Part shown: one piece after another, positions 55,971 to 64,000 of the stretch
Numbering within the stretch: the first letter of the stretch is position 1
Layout: the number at the start of each line of letters is the position of its first letter
Source: Streptomyces orinoci
GTDB taxonomy: Bacteria; Actinomycetota; Actinomycetes; Streptomycetales; Streptomycetaceae
Direction: 5' to 3'
Length of the DNA stretch: 64,000 nucleotides
Assembly: GCF_003121295.1 (NCBI RefSeq)
Contig: NZ_PHNC01000008.1
Location: 62,001 to 126,000, forward strand
Translations under genes and position numbers: made by a program
Notes under the pieces: model-generated
Databases searched by the model: none
What the model saw: the letters and a program-made list of their open reading frames with translations, nothing else
What the model was told of the DNA's origin: nothing

Positions 55971-57020
55971 ATGGCCACAGAGGTGGAATCCCTGCGCCGG
56001 GCCCTGGTGGCCGAAGGCCAAACCGTTCGCACCGTAGGGGAGTTGGGTGCGCTGGTCTCGCACCGCGTCGGGCTGTTCATCCCGCACGACGGGTATCTGC
56101 TGACCGGGCTCGACCCGCTGACGCGGGCCGCGGGCTTCTACGCCAAGGAGCACTTCTACGGCGCCCAGGCCGCCCAGCGCCTCTATGCCGAGCGCCCGGA
56201 CATCGACCCCTTCCCCTGCCCGTTCGCGAGCCTGCTCGACGGCCCCCGCCGGGTCGGGGTGCTCAACGCGGACTCGCCGGAGCACCGGCGCAGCGAGCGG
56301 CTGCACGACGTCATGGCCGGTGAGGGCTTCGGCTGCGAGCTGCGGGTGGCCCTGACCCATGGCGGCCTGCCCTGGGGGCTGCTGACACTGCTGCGGACGA
56401 CGGGCAGCCGCCCGTTCACGGCGGAGGAGGAGGCGCGCGCCGAGCGCCTGGCCGGTCCGCTGGCCACCGCCTTGAAGGTCTTCGGGCGCGGCCTGTGCGC
56501 GGGGCCGAACCGGCACGCCGCCGAGCCGGGTGTGGTCGTCGTCGGCCCGGACGACACCGTCAGGATGACCCCCACCGCGGTGGACTGGCTCGCGGAGTTG
56601 AACCCCCACCCGCTCGCCACCGCCCAGGCACTGGGGACCACCGTGTGGACGGTGGTCTGGATGGCGCGGTACTCCGGCGCCCCCGCCGTGAGCCGGATTC
56701 CCACCCCCGGCGGGTGGGTGGCGGTCCAGGCCCAACTCCTCGGCGCGGAGGGCGGCGACGAGGTGGTGGTGACGATCCGGCCCGCCTCGGGGGCGGGCCT
56801 GCTGCCCACGTTCGCCGCCTGGCATGACATCACCCGGCGGGAACGGGCCGTCGCGGCACTGCTGTTGGAAGGGCTGCCCGCGAAGCGGATCGCCCGTCGG
56901 CTGGGGATGTCACCGCACACCGTCAACGACCATCTCAAGGCGGTCTACCGCAAGACCGGGGTCTCCGGCCGGGACGAACTCGTCGCCGTGCTGCTCGCAG
57001 GAGTCGCGGGGGCGTGGTGA
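55971..57020 (+). CDS. LuxR-family regulator with N-terminal sensor-like domain
   Basis: This regulator of 349 residues has an N-terminal region of about 270 residues (GLFIPHDGYLLTGLDPLTRA and later LRVALTHGGLPWGLLTLLRT) with the look of a GAF-like fold. A C-terminal LuxR HTH follows (DITRRERAVAALLLEGLPAK, then IARRLGMSPHTVNDHLKAVY). No receiver or ATPase domain is present. The ATG at 55971 (MATEVESLRRAL) is the natural N-terminus. It is divergent from the NTF2-like gene and followed by a bidirectional terminator. Confidence 0.88.
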   Translation: MATEVESLRRALVAEGQTVRTVGELGALVSHRVGLFIPHDGYLLTGLDPLTRAAGFYAKEHFYGAQAAQRLYAERPDIDPFPCPFASLLDGPRRVGVLNADSPEHRRSERLHDVMAGEGFGCELRVALTHGGLPWGLLTLLRTTGSRPFTAEEEARAERLAGPLATALKVFGRGLCAGPNRHAAEPGVVVVGPDDTVRMTPTAVDWLAELNPHPLATAQALGTTVWTVVWMARYSGAPAVSRIPTPGGWVAVQAQLLGAEGGDEVVVTIRPASGAGLLPTFAAWHDITRRERAVAALLLEGLPAKRIARRLGMSPHTVNDHLKAVYRKTGVSGRDELVAVLLAGVAGAW

Positions 57021-57036
57021 CATCGTGGAGAGAGGG

Positions 57037-57064
57037 CTCGGGCTCCCGGTGCCGGGAGCCCGAG
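57037..57064. terminator. Bidirectional hairpin between convergent genes
   Basis: A perfect 13-bp stem, CTCGGGCTCCCGG with its complement, and a 2-base loop lie between the stop of the LuxR gene (57,020) and that of the hydrolase (57,073). Confidence 0.87.
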
Positions 57065-57072
57065 GCTCAGGA

Positions 57073-58224
57073 TCAGCGGCCGTGGAAGGTCACTTCGGGG
57101 TAGGCGGGCGATGGCCCGTTCAGCAGGGGCTCCTGGACGCCCTTGAGGTGTTCGTCGAAGAAGGCGGTCACATAGGTCCGGGTGATCTGTTCCGCGCGTG
57201 GAGCGGAAATGGTGGCGCCGGGTACGGGAATGCCCGCCTGTTCGGCCAGTGCCTGTACATCGGTGAAGCTGCCATGGACCGTGCCGGCGACGGTGAGCCA
57301 GCGCTTCCAGCCGTCCAGCCGGGACCATGCCTCCGTCCAGGACGAGTCGGTGGCACCGCCGGGCAGTGGGTGGCTCACCATGAGGAACGGGCGCCCGCCG
57401 AGCCCGCTCGCGGGAACCGCGCCATCGAAGCTGCCGTCCAGGTTGGCGCCGGCCCGTACCCGCTTGTCGGCCGCCATCGTGGCGGCGCTGGCTGCGCCGC
57501 CCATGGAGTGGCCCGCCATGCCGATCCGCTTCTTGTCGATGAGGCGAGCATGGCGCCAGGCCGGATGGTGGCCGGTCAGCTCGTCCAGGAGGAACGAGAC
57601 GTCCTTGGCCCGGCTCTGCGAGACGGTCAGGACTGCCGGGTGCTTGTCGCAGATGGCGCAGGGCAGGGTCCTGCCGTCGGGGAAGGTCTCGCCCAGGTTC
57701 TCGTAGGTGTGATCGACGAGTGCCACGACATACCCGTGGCTGGCGAGTTCCGCGGCGAGGCCGGTGAGGGTGGCGCGTTGCATGGTGAAGCCGGGGGAGA
57801 GCACGACCAGTGGGAACCGCCCGTGCTCCGGGCGGGCGTTGGCACGTGCCCAGGTGCGGGTGTGGCTCAACGCCTCGGGCGGGAGCTTGGCTTGCGGCGC
57901 CTTCGTCAGCAGGGCCTGGGCTTCGGCGGTGGTCATATAGGGGGCGGGCGTGCCGGTGTGGGGGACAGCCGGGTAGTACATCGACACCATGAGCCGGCGC
58001 GGCCCGGCCGACGGGACCCAGGGGTCCTGGCGGTTCTTGTCGACGAGGTGCAGTACGTCGCGGCCGACGGCATGGGGGCCGGTGGGGCGGGGCAGCGCGA
58101 GGTGTGCGGTGGTGGACGTGGCGGCGGCGGGGCGGGATGCGGCGGAGGCCGCCCCGGCGATGGGCAGTGGCAGGACGAGGGCCAGCATGGCTGCGGCTAT
58201 GGCCGTGCGACGGTTTCTGGTCAT
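57073..58224 (-). CDS. Secreted alpha/beta hydrolase (PAF-acetylhydrolase/lipase-like)
   Basis: This 383-residue exported hydrolase has a signal peptide (1-29, AGAASAASR). The nucleophile elbow is GMAGHSMGGAAS, the acid Asp is probably in GANLDGSFDG or nearby, and the His is in TVAGTVHGSFTD. The blocks RLMVSMYYPA and FPLVVLSPGFTMQRA are typical of the group around platelet-activating-factor acetylhydrolase and actinobacterial cutinase-like lipases. A CAICDK pair near 195 could form a disulfide. Substrate unknown; ester hydrolysis outside the cell is likely. Confidence 0.88.
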   Translation of the reverse strand: MTRNRRTAIAAAMLALVLPLPIAGAASAASRPAAATSTTAHLALPRPTGPHAVGRDVLHLVDKNRQDPWVPSAGPRRLMVSMYYPAVPHTGTPAPYMTTAEAQALLTKAPQAKLPPEALSHTRTWARANARPEHGRFPLVVLSPGFTMQRATLTGLAAELASHGYVVALVDHTYENLGETFPDGRTLPCAICDKHPAVLTVSQSRAKDVSFLLDELTGHHPAWRHARLIDKKRIGMAGHSMGGAASAATMAADKRVRAGANLDGSFDGAVPASGLGGRPFLMVSHPLPGGATDSSWTEAWSRLDGWKRWLTVAGTVHGSFTDVQALAEQAGIPVPGATISAPRAEQITRTYVTAFFDEHLKGVQEPLLNGPSPAYPEVTFHGR

Positions 58225-58737
58225 GCCCGGGACACTAGGCCGGGGGTGCGGTGCCCGGCGTCACTCCGCGGATTGACACTTTCGTCAGCTCTGAGGACTA
58301 CAACTGGCCTCTGCCGATCAGACTTTGGGTACGTGGCCATGAAGGGATGCCCAGCTTCGGTTGGGCGGGGAAGGCGAGTTGGGGGCCGGACTTGAATCGC
58401 GCCGGTTCCGCAGCCGGCACGGTAGTCCTCGTAACACGCCGTGCAACTGCGTCTGACGTCGCACGCGGTTGCGACGACCCATGACTCGATGGTCTCGTCG
58501 TCCACCGGCGGCCATTACTGGTGCATGGCGATTGCCTCGGCGAAGGCGGAACTCTACGCCGTGAATCAGCGTGCCGGTCGGGCTCGCCGTGCATCCCGCT
58601 GCTCCGGCTCGGCCGCGGCCTTGATCGCATCGGTCATATGGCCGGCATCGGTTGTCGCCGCGAACCCTGTCCATCCTGTCGCATGCATGCCAACATGGCC
58701 GCGATGTCAGCGGAGATCGATGACATAAGGAGGCACC
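58225..58737. other. Intergenic stretch upstream of the repeat-protein gene
   Basis: These 513 bases hold no supportable gene. Short overlapping frames occur on both strands. A full ribosome site (AAGGAGGC) ends the region before ATG 58738. The promoter of the repeat protein must lie here, but no box pair was recognised. Confidence 0.45.
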
Positions 58738-59295
58738 ATGAAGACCGTCACCACATGGTTAACGAGAACCCTCGCCGTCGCCGCGCTGCTTCTCGGCGGG
58801 GTCACGCTGGCCGCACCGGCGGCCCAGGCGGCGCCGGCGGCACAGCTGTCCACCTGCGCCAACTCGCCGGTCCCGGCTGGCTACGTCATCTCCGCGATAA
58901 CGGTGACCAACAGGTGTAACGGCTTCCGCCTCTACACCCTGAACACGCCCTACGACAACGTGATGGCATGCGCCAACTCGCCCATCCCGGACGGATGGGC
59001 CATCACCACCGTGACCATGACCAACATGTGTGACGGCTACAAGGCCTTCTCGCTGCACACGCCGGCCAACAACCTGATGGTGTGCGCCAACTCGCCCATA
59101 CCATCGGGCTACGTCATCACCGCCATAACCATGACGAACATGTGTGACGGCTTCAAGGGCTTCTGGCTGAGCCGGCCGTACAACAACGTTATGGCCTGCG
59201 CCAATTCGCCCATTCCCCCCGGCTGGGTCATCGCGGCCATGACGAACACCAATATGTGCGACGGCTATCAGGGGTGGTTCCTGCAGTCCGTGTAG
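58738..59295 (+). CDS. Secreted protein of four cysteine-paired 38-residue repeats
   Basis: This 185-residue exported protein has a signal peptide (1-33, LAAPAAQAAPA) and then four tandem repeats. Each is CANSPIP-GWVI, T-TNMCDGY, F-L, P-NN-M. Cysteines fall at 40, 60, 78, 98, 116, 136, 154 and 174, so every repeat has two Cys exactly 20 apart, with 18 to the next repeat. One disulfide per repeat is probable. A perfect ribosome site AAGGAGGC precedes the ATG. The stop lies five bases from the convergent GH92 stop. I do not recognise a named family; a small carbohydrate- or surface-binding protein is a guess. Confidence 0.85.
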   Translation: MKTVTTWLTRTLAVAALLLGGVTLAAPAAQAAPAAQLSTCANSPVPAGYVISAITVTNRCNGFRLYTLNTPYDNVMACANSPIPDGWAITTVTMTNMCDGYKAFSLHTPANNLMVCANSPIPSGYVITAITMTNMCDGFKGFWLSRPYNNVMACANSPIPPGWVIAAMTNTNMCDGYQGWFLQSV

Positions 59296-59300
59296 CGGCC

Positions 59301-62300
59301 TCACCGCGGCGGGCGCCGCCTGACGCGTCGGTTCTCCTCATAACAGGTGCAGGCGTAACGCGGTGCCGTGCCCAGCAACTCCGTCTCTGCCAGGGCCGCT
59401 TCGCCGCCCAGGCAGCGCAGCCGGTAGTGCCGGTAGGCGGCTGGGGTGTGCAGGGCGAAGACCCTGGTCTGGTTGTCCCAGGTGAAGGTCTCGTGGGAGC
59501 GCTGGTCGGTCGGGGTCCAGTCGTGGCCGTTGTCCGAGCCCTCCAGTACCCAGTCGTGCGGGGCCTTGGTGCGGTCGGCGGGGGAGGTGAGGGTGTAGGA
59601 GGTGATCCGGGAGCCGGGTGCCACCTCCAGGGGGGCGGTGGTGAAGGAGGCCGCGGTGCGGGAGGAGCGGTCGGTGAGGGGGGAGCCGTCCGGGACCGTG
59701 ACATCGGACAGCGGGTCGGGGGCGGAGTCACCGGTGGTGATGGAGGTGGGGCCGGCGTTTTTGCCGGTGGCCCAGGAGGAGGGGCGGGGGCCCATATCGA
59801 ATTCCAGAGTGCCGCCGGCCGTCACCAGCGAATGCGGAAGTGCCGTGGAACCGAAGGGTTTTCCGTTCACTTTCAGGCCCTGGACATAGATATTGCGGGC
59901 GCTGTTGTGCGGGGCCTTGATGACCAGGCTGCGGCCGTTCTCCAGGTGGAGGGTGGCCTTGGTGAAGAGGGGGGAGCCGATGGCGTATTCGGGGCGTCCC
60001 ATCACCAGCGGATAGAAGCCCAGTGCGCTGAAGACATACCAGGCGGACATCTCGCCGTTGTCCTCGTCGCCGGGGTAGCCCTGGCCGATCTCGCTGCCCA
60101 GATAGAGGCGGGAGAGCACCTCGCGGACCTTTTCCTGGGTCTTCCAGGGCTGTCCGGCCGCGTCATAGAGATAGGCGATGTGGTGCGAGGGCTGGTTGCT
60201 GTGGCCGTACATGCCCATCCGGACGTCCCGGGCCTCGGTCATCTCATGGATGACGCCGCCATAGGAGCCGGCCACATCGGGGGAGCCGGTCTCGGGGGTG
60301 GCGAAGAAGGTGTCCAGCTTTTTCGCCAGGGCGGCGGGCCCGCCGTAGAGGCCGGCCAGGCCATGGGTGTCCTGGGGCACGGTGAAGGCGAAGTTCCAGC
60401 CGTTGGTCTCGGTGTAGTCATAGCCCCAGACGCGGGGGTCGTAGTCGGCGGGGGACAGCCGCCAGCTGCCGTCCTCCTTGCGCCCCTGGAAGAAGCCGAT
60501 GCGCCGGTCGAAGTGGTTGACGTAGTTCTGGGCCCGGTTGAGGAAGTAGTCGGACTCCTCGCGGTAGCGGGTCCGGTGTGTCTTGGCGTAGAGGGCGCGG
60601 CCCAGCTGGGCGATGCCGAAGTCGTTGATATAGCCGTCGATGGCCCAGGACATGCCCTCGGGTGTTTTGGTGCTGGTCCAGCCCTGGAAGACGGAGGTGT
60701 CCATGCCCTTGCGGCCGGTGCCGGGGTCGGTGGGGCGTACCGTCGCGTTCTTCAGCGCCGCCTGGTAGGCGGTTTCGGCGTCCAGCGGTACGCCCTTGAC
60801 ATAGGCGTCGGCGAAGGCGATGTCCGAACTGGTGCCGGTCATCAGGTCGGCATAGCCGGGGGAGGACCAACGGGCCGTCCAGCCACCGTCCTTGTACTGC
60901 TGGAGGAAGCCGTCCGCCATCCTGGCCGCCTGGCCGGGAGCCAGCAGGGAGTACGCGGGCCAGGCGGTGCGATAGGTGTCCCAGAAGCCGTTGTTGACAT
61001 AGACCTGGCCGTCAACGACCTTGGCGCCGGTATGCGTTGGGGTGGATTCGCCGCGGGGCGGGGAGAAGGGGCTGGCGTACTGGTAGCGGGGCCGGGCGGT
61101 GGTACCGGTGTTCTCAAAGGCCGAGTTGGGATAGAGGAAGAGCCGGTAGAGGCTGGAGTAGAGGGTGGTGAGCTGGTCATGGGTGGCGCCCTCCACCTCG
61201 ATCCGGCCGAGCAGGGCGTCCCAGGCCGCCCGGGCCCGGTCCTGGACCCGGCCGAAGGAGGTACCGGCCGGAATCTCCTGCTCCAGATTGGCCCTTGCCT
61301 GGTCGGCGCTGATCAGGGAGGTGGCGATGCGCAGGGTGACGGTGTGGTCCCGGCCGGGGTCGAAGCGCAGATAGCCGGTGACATCGTCACCGCCACCGCC
61401 GCGCAGCCGCCCGCCGGCCACCACCGGACGGTCGAAGACACCATGGACGAAGAGGCGTCCGGCGCCCTTGGAGAGATCGCTCCGGACATCGGACCAGCCG
61501 CTGAACTCGCCATGGGCCGGGTCCAGGGTCAGACCGCCCTGGTTCTTGACGTTGTCCAGGATGACCGAGGCATTGGCGCCGGGAAAGGTGAAGCGCATCA
61601 TCGCGGCATGGTCGGTGGGGGTGATCTCCGCCTTGAGCCCGTTGTCGAAGGTGACGCCGTAGTAGTGCGGCCGGGCCGTCTCATGTTCATGGTGGAAGGG
61701 CAGGGCGCGGCCGGTGCGGGTGGCGTCCGGCACGCCGCCCGCCGCCGAGGGCATCACCTGGAAGGTCTGCCGGTCGCCCATCCAGGGACTGGGCTGATGG
61801 CTCGCGGCGAACGCCTGGATGGTGGGCAGGTTGTCCGCGTTGTTGGCGGCCGCGTACTGGTAGAGCCAGGTGAGTGAGCCGGCGTCGGTCACCGGCGTCC
61901 AGAAGTTGAAGCCATGGGGGACGGCGGTGGCGGGGAAGGTGTTGCCCCGGGAGAAGGAGGAGCTGGAGAGGGTGCCCCGGGTGGTCAGGGCGTAGTCCGC
62001 GAGGTGGGCCGGGTGCTCCTCGGGCGGGGCGGGGGCCAGCGAGATGTCGTCGATCCAGCCCCGGAAGCTGCCCGGACCGGCGGTGGAGTCATAGGCGACC
62101 AGCACCCGGGCCACCGTCTTGCCCGCGGCGACCCGGCCGATGGGCGACTGGCGGTTGTTCCACTGGTTGACATAGAGCGTCTTGGCGTCCGCCTGGCCCT
62201 GTGGGGTCAGCGGGGCGCCGTACTGGTCCCGGGCGCCCAGCCGGCTGAGATAGGTGCCATCGGTGAAGGCCAGGTCCACGGCCACATGGGTGGCCGGATA

Positions 62301-63230
62301 GTGGGGGTCGCGCTCGGGCATGGCCGGGAAGACCTTGTAGGACAGCAGGGTGGTCGCGGTCACCTTGGTGTGTACCGAGAACACCTTGTTGTACGCGTAG
62401 GCGTGCCCGCCGCCGGTCTGCCGGCCCGCGTAGCGCAGGGCGTGGGCGCCGGTGAAGCCCGCCCGGGCCTTGGCCGTGGGCGAGCCGGTGGGACCGTGGT
62501 CCACATAGGTGCGCATCCCCGCCTGCGGCGGCGGGCCGCTGTCGGCGGTGGCGAACTGCACCTCGGCGAGCTGGGTGAGCCCGTCGCCGTTGTTGTGAGT
62601 TATGTCCAGCCGGTACTGCCGGTAGGCGGTGCTGTTGGTGAAGCCGAACTCCCGGGTCTGCAGGCGCTTTGGGAAGTCCTCGCCGGTGCGGGTGTCCAGG
62701 GTGGTCCAGGTGTGGCCGTCCTGGGAGCCCTTGAGGGTCCAGTCCCGGGGGTCGCGGCCGGGGGCGTCATTGGCGGAGGTCAGGGCGTACCGTACGGCCG
62801 TGACCGGCTCGGAGAGCTCGAATTCCAGCCAGGCGGTCTTTTCGAAGGTCAGCCATTTGGTGCTGATCTCGCCGTCGATCAGGTTCTCCTTGACCTCCCC
62901 GCCCGCCCGGTTCTCCCCGCTGGCCCGGACCTCGGTGATCTTGTCATTGACCGAGCCGGGGATGCCGGTGGAGTCGCCGCCGTCGATGCCCCGGGAGAGC
63001 GGGCGGCCGTCCGGGCCGGTCTCGGCGGTGTTGCGCCAGTCGGGCCGCGGCTGGCCGGGCTCGAAGGAGGAGCTGAAGCGGTCGGTGGCGGACGGGGCCG
63101 GGGAGCGGCCGCCGGAGGCCGTCAGGGCCCCGCTGGGACCGATCTGAGTGACCGTCACCATCAGGGCGGCGGTCAGTAGCGCGGTGGGGCGGGCGAGCAG
63201 GCGGCAGCCAGTTCTGAGTCGGTGTCTCAT
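59301..63230 (-). CDS. Secreted GH92 alpha-mannosidase with discoidin-like modules
   Basis: This exoenzyme of 1,309 residues has a signal peptide (1-36) and an F5/8 type C (CBM32-like) module at about 95-230 (WLEFELSEPVTAVRYALTSA). A jelly-roll domain and the large GH92 catalytic region (about 430-1140) follow, with HYYGVTFDNGLKAEITPTDH, DIAFADAYVKG and YPGDEDNGEMSAWYVFSALG, which contains the catalytic acid/base segment. A second discoidin-like module lies at about 1190-1290. GH92 enzymes are calcium-dependent inverting exo-alpha-mannosidases acting on mannans or N-glycans. ATG 63230 follows GGGAGG. A LacI-type palindrome lies just upstream. Confidence 0.94.
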   Translation of the reverse strand: MRHRLRTGCRLLARPTALLTAALMVTVTQIGPSGALTASGGRSPAPSATDRFSSSFEPGQPRPDWRNTAETGPDGRPLSRGIDGGDSTGIPGSVNDKITEVRASGENRAGGEVKENLIDGEISTKWLTFEKTAWLEFELSEPVTAVRYALTSANDAPGRDPRDWTLKGSQDGHTWTTLDTRTGEDFPKRLQTREFGFTNSTAYRQYRLDITHNNGDGLTQLAEVQFATADSGPPPQAGMRTYVDHGPTGSPTAKARAGFTGAHALRYAGRQTGGGHAYAYNKVFSVHTKVTATTLLSYKVFPAMPERDPHYPATHVAVDLAFTDGTYLSRLGARDQYGAPLTPQGQADAKTLYVNQWNNRQSPIGRVAAGKTVARVLVAYDSTAGPGSFRGWIDDISLAPAPPEEHPAHLADYALTTRGTLSSSSFSRGNTFPATAVPHGFNFWTPVTDAGSLTWLYQYAAANNADNLPTIQAFAASHQPSPWMGDRQTFQVMPSAAGGVPDATRTGRALPFHHEHETARPHYYGVTFDNGLKAEITPTDHAAMMRFTFPGANASVILDNVKNQGGLTLDPAHGEFSGWSDVRSDLSKGAGRLFVHGVFDRPVVAGGRLRGGGGDDVTGYLRFDPGRDHTVTLRIATSLISADQARANLEQEIPAGTSFGRVQDRARAAWDALLGRIEVEGATHDQLTTLYSSLYRLFLYPNSAFENTGTTARPRYQYASPFSPPRGESTPTHTGAKVVDGQVYVNNGFWDTYRTAWPAYSLLAPGQAARMADGFLQQYKDGGWTARWSSPGYADLMTGTSSDIAFADAYVKGVPLDAETAYQAALKNATVRPTDPGTGRKGMDTSVFQGWTSTKTPEGMSWAIDGYINDFGIAQLGRALYAKTHRTRYREESDYFLNRAQNYVNHFDRRIGFFQGRKEDGSWRLSPADYDPRVWGYDYTETNGWNFAFTVPQDTHGLAGLYGGPAALAKKLDTFFATPETGSPDVAGSYGGVIHEMTEARDVRMGMYGHSNQPSHHIAYLYDAAGQPWKTQEKVREVLSRLYLGSEIGQGYPGDEDNGEMSAWYVFSALGFYPLVMGRPEYAIGSPLFTKATLHLENGRSLVIKAPHNSARNIYVQGLKVNGKPFGSTALPHSLVTAGGTLEFDMGPRPSSWATGKNAGPTSITTGDSAPDPLSDVTVPDGSPLTDRSSRTAASFTTAPLEVAPGSRITSYTLTSPADRTKAPHDWVLEGSDNGHDWTPTDQRSHETFTWDNQTRVFALHTPAAYRHYRLRCLGGEAALAETELLGTAPRYACTCYEENRRVRRRPPR

Positions 63231-63250
63231 CCCTTGCCTCCCAAGGAAGC

Positions 63251-63264
63251 TGACAACGTTGTCA
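63251..63264. promoter_or_regulatory. LacI-type operator upstream of the GH92 gene
   Basis: TGACAACGTTGTCA is a perfect 14-base palindrome with a central CG, the usual form of LacI/GalR-family operators, 20 bases before the mannosidase start. In the same 420-base gap, GGTGGACTATACCTGT (63,429-63,444) is weakly like a DasR site, matching about 10 of 16 consensus positions. Confidence 0.68.
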
Positions 63265-63650
63265 CCCGAGTTGCGCAATGCCGGAGGAGTGTTGGTGGCG
63301 CCCTAAGTAGCTCGTGTGCGGCCAGTGCTGTCAAGGCTCTCGGCGGTGGTGTCGCGGGGTGTCGGCGAGGTCTCAACTAGGGAAAGGCTGAAGGTCAATG
63401 GCGCCTCGATCTTGCCCAGTTGAGGCGCGGTGGACTATACCTGTCCCACGTCCGGGGCGACTTGGCACCGTCAGGCCGGACCGGGGGAAGAAGGCGGCGG
63501 GCCACCGGGTCCGGGCGCTTCGTCCCGGCGCACACCCAGCACACCAGGCTTCAACCGACCCGCGGTGTCGGGACCTTCGTCGTCGGCGAGTGCAGCACGG
63601 GGAGACCGCCACACCGCCTGAGTCCCTCGGGAGGCGAGGACTTGAGCAGC

Positions 63651-64000
63651 ATGGGATCCACCCCGGAATTCGGCCGCCGTGAACTGATCAGGAGGGCCGC
63701 GGCGCTCGGTGTGGCCGCGGTGCCCGCGATGGGCCTGCTGAGCGCCTGTGCCAGCGGCGGAGGCGACGACAGCGACAACAAGCAGGTCTCCAAGGGGACC
63801 AAGAGCGCCAAGAACCCGCTGGCGGTCAATGAGAAGGCCGCACTGGACGTGGTCATCTTCGACGGCGGCTTCGGCCAGCAGTACGCCAAGGACGCCGAGG
63901 CCGAGTACAAGAGGGCCTACCCCTCCGCCGAGGTCAAGCACTCCGCCACCCAGGACATCGCCCCCCAGCTCCAGCCCCGTTTCAATGGCGGCACCCCGCC
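63651..64000 (+). CDS. ngcE: Sugar ABC-transporter substrate-binding lipoprotein, partial
   Basis: The first 116 codons are visible; the rest lies past the right edge. The N-terminus has a Tat-like RRELIRRAAALG and a lipobox LLSACASGG, so it is a Tat-exported lipoprotein. The mature start (DVVIFDGGFGQQYAKDAEAE) is typical of family 1 sugar-binding proteins; it resembles the N-acetylglucosamine/chitobiose-binding NgcE of Streptomyces as I recall it. GAGGCGAGG precedes the ATG at 63651. Pairing with a divergent mannosidase suggests glycan scavenging. The gene symbol is tentative. Confidence 0.72.
   Translation, partial: MGSTPEFGRRELIRRAAALGVAAVPAMGLLSACASGGGDDSDNKQVSKGTKSAKNPLAVNEKAALDVVIFDGGFGQQYAKDAEAEYKRAYPSAEVKHSATQDIAPQLQPRFNGGTP

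Noticed and set aside
58370..58430. A tRNA-like T-arm (GATTCAAGTCC) on the minus strand
   Set aside because: The flanking bases do not pair to form a T stem or acceptor stem, and no anticodon arm was found.

Overview
The window is high-GC actinobacterial DNA and almost certainly comes from a Streptomyces chromosome. Signs of this are the strong G/C third-position bias, frequent GTG and TTG starts, ATGA-coupled operons, DUF397/XRE pairs, a Hanks-type kinase, a Tat-type sugar-binding lipoprotein and a modular type I polyketide synthase. From memory, the series MurA-like enzyme, aconitase, N-acetylglucosamine-type binding protein also occurs in that order in other Streptomyces. Here it appears stretched by accessory DNA.

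Region 1 (1-14,935) is the edge of a polyketide/deoxysugar cluster. A minus-strand operon runs PaiB-like flavoprotein, PLP aminotransferase, cytochrome P450, a complete PKS module (KS-AT-DH-KR-ACP, malonyl-type AT, B-type KR) and the start of the next PKS gene. Divergent to it is a plus-strand operon: a flavin N-hydroxylating monooxygenase, a broken NDP-hexose 3-ketoreductase, an NDP-sugar ketoreductase/epimerase, an iron-sulfur PMP-dependent NDP-hexose 3-dehydratase and a sugar C-methyltransferase. The early sugar genes and the glycosyltransferase are not in view.

Region 2 (15,360-29,073) is mostly housekeeping. It holds a MurA-like enzyme fused to an N-terminal HTH, a DUF1648 membrane protein with its YtrA-type GntR regulator, a DUF1992 protein, and a two-component system divergent from an ABC exporter. 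It also holds a secreted anchor-protein/serine-protease pair, and aconitase behind two palindromic promoter elements.

Region 3 (29,100-51,250) is rearranged accessory DNA. It includes an XRE regulator/hydrolase operon with an aldo-keto reductase remnant, a beta-lactamase-like hydrolase, a cupin regulator divergent from an MBL-fold hydrolase, and several small secreted or membrane proteins. Two nearly identical HNH-like secreted proteins share 374 bp of perfect identity. A second intact copy and a decayed third copy of the anchor/protease cassette lie here, as do an IS5-type transposase remnant and two HTH-regulator loci with damaged or unclear N-termini. A mosaic scar at 33.9-34.3 kb joins pieces of an FG-GAP gene, the HNH gene and the 3' end of aconitase.

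Region 4 (51,272-64,000) carries a 1,366-residue protein with collagen-like, helical/hydrophobic-hairpin, FG-GAP and TPR parts. It continues with a LuxR regulator divergent from an NTF2-like protein, a secreted lipase-like hydrolase and a secreted protein made of four cysteine-paired 38-residue repeats. It ends with a GH92 alpha-mannosidase behind a LacI-type operator and the start of a sugar ABC-transporter binding protein.

The most unusual items are the duplicated anchor/protease cassette, the toxin-like giant protein, the aconitase mosaic scar, the gene-converted HNH pair and the cysteine-periodic repeat protein.
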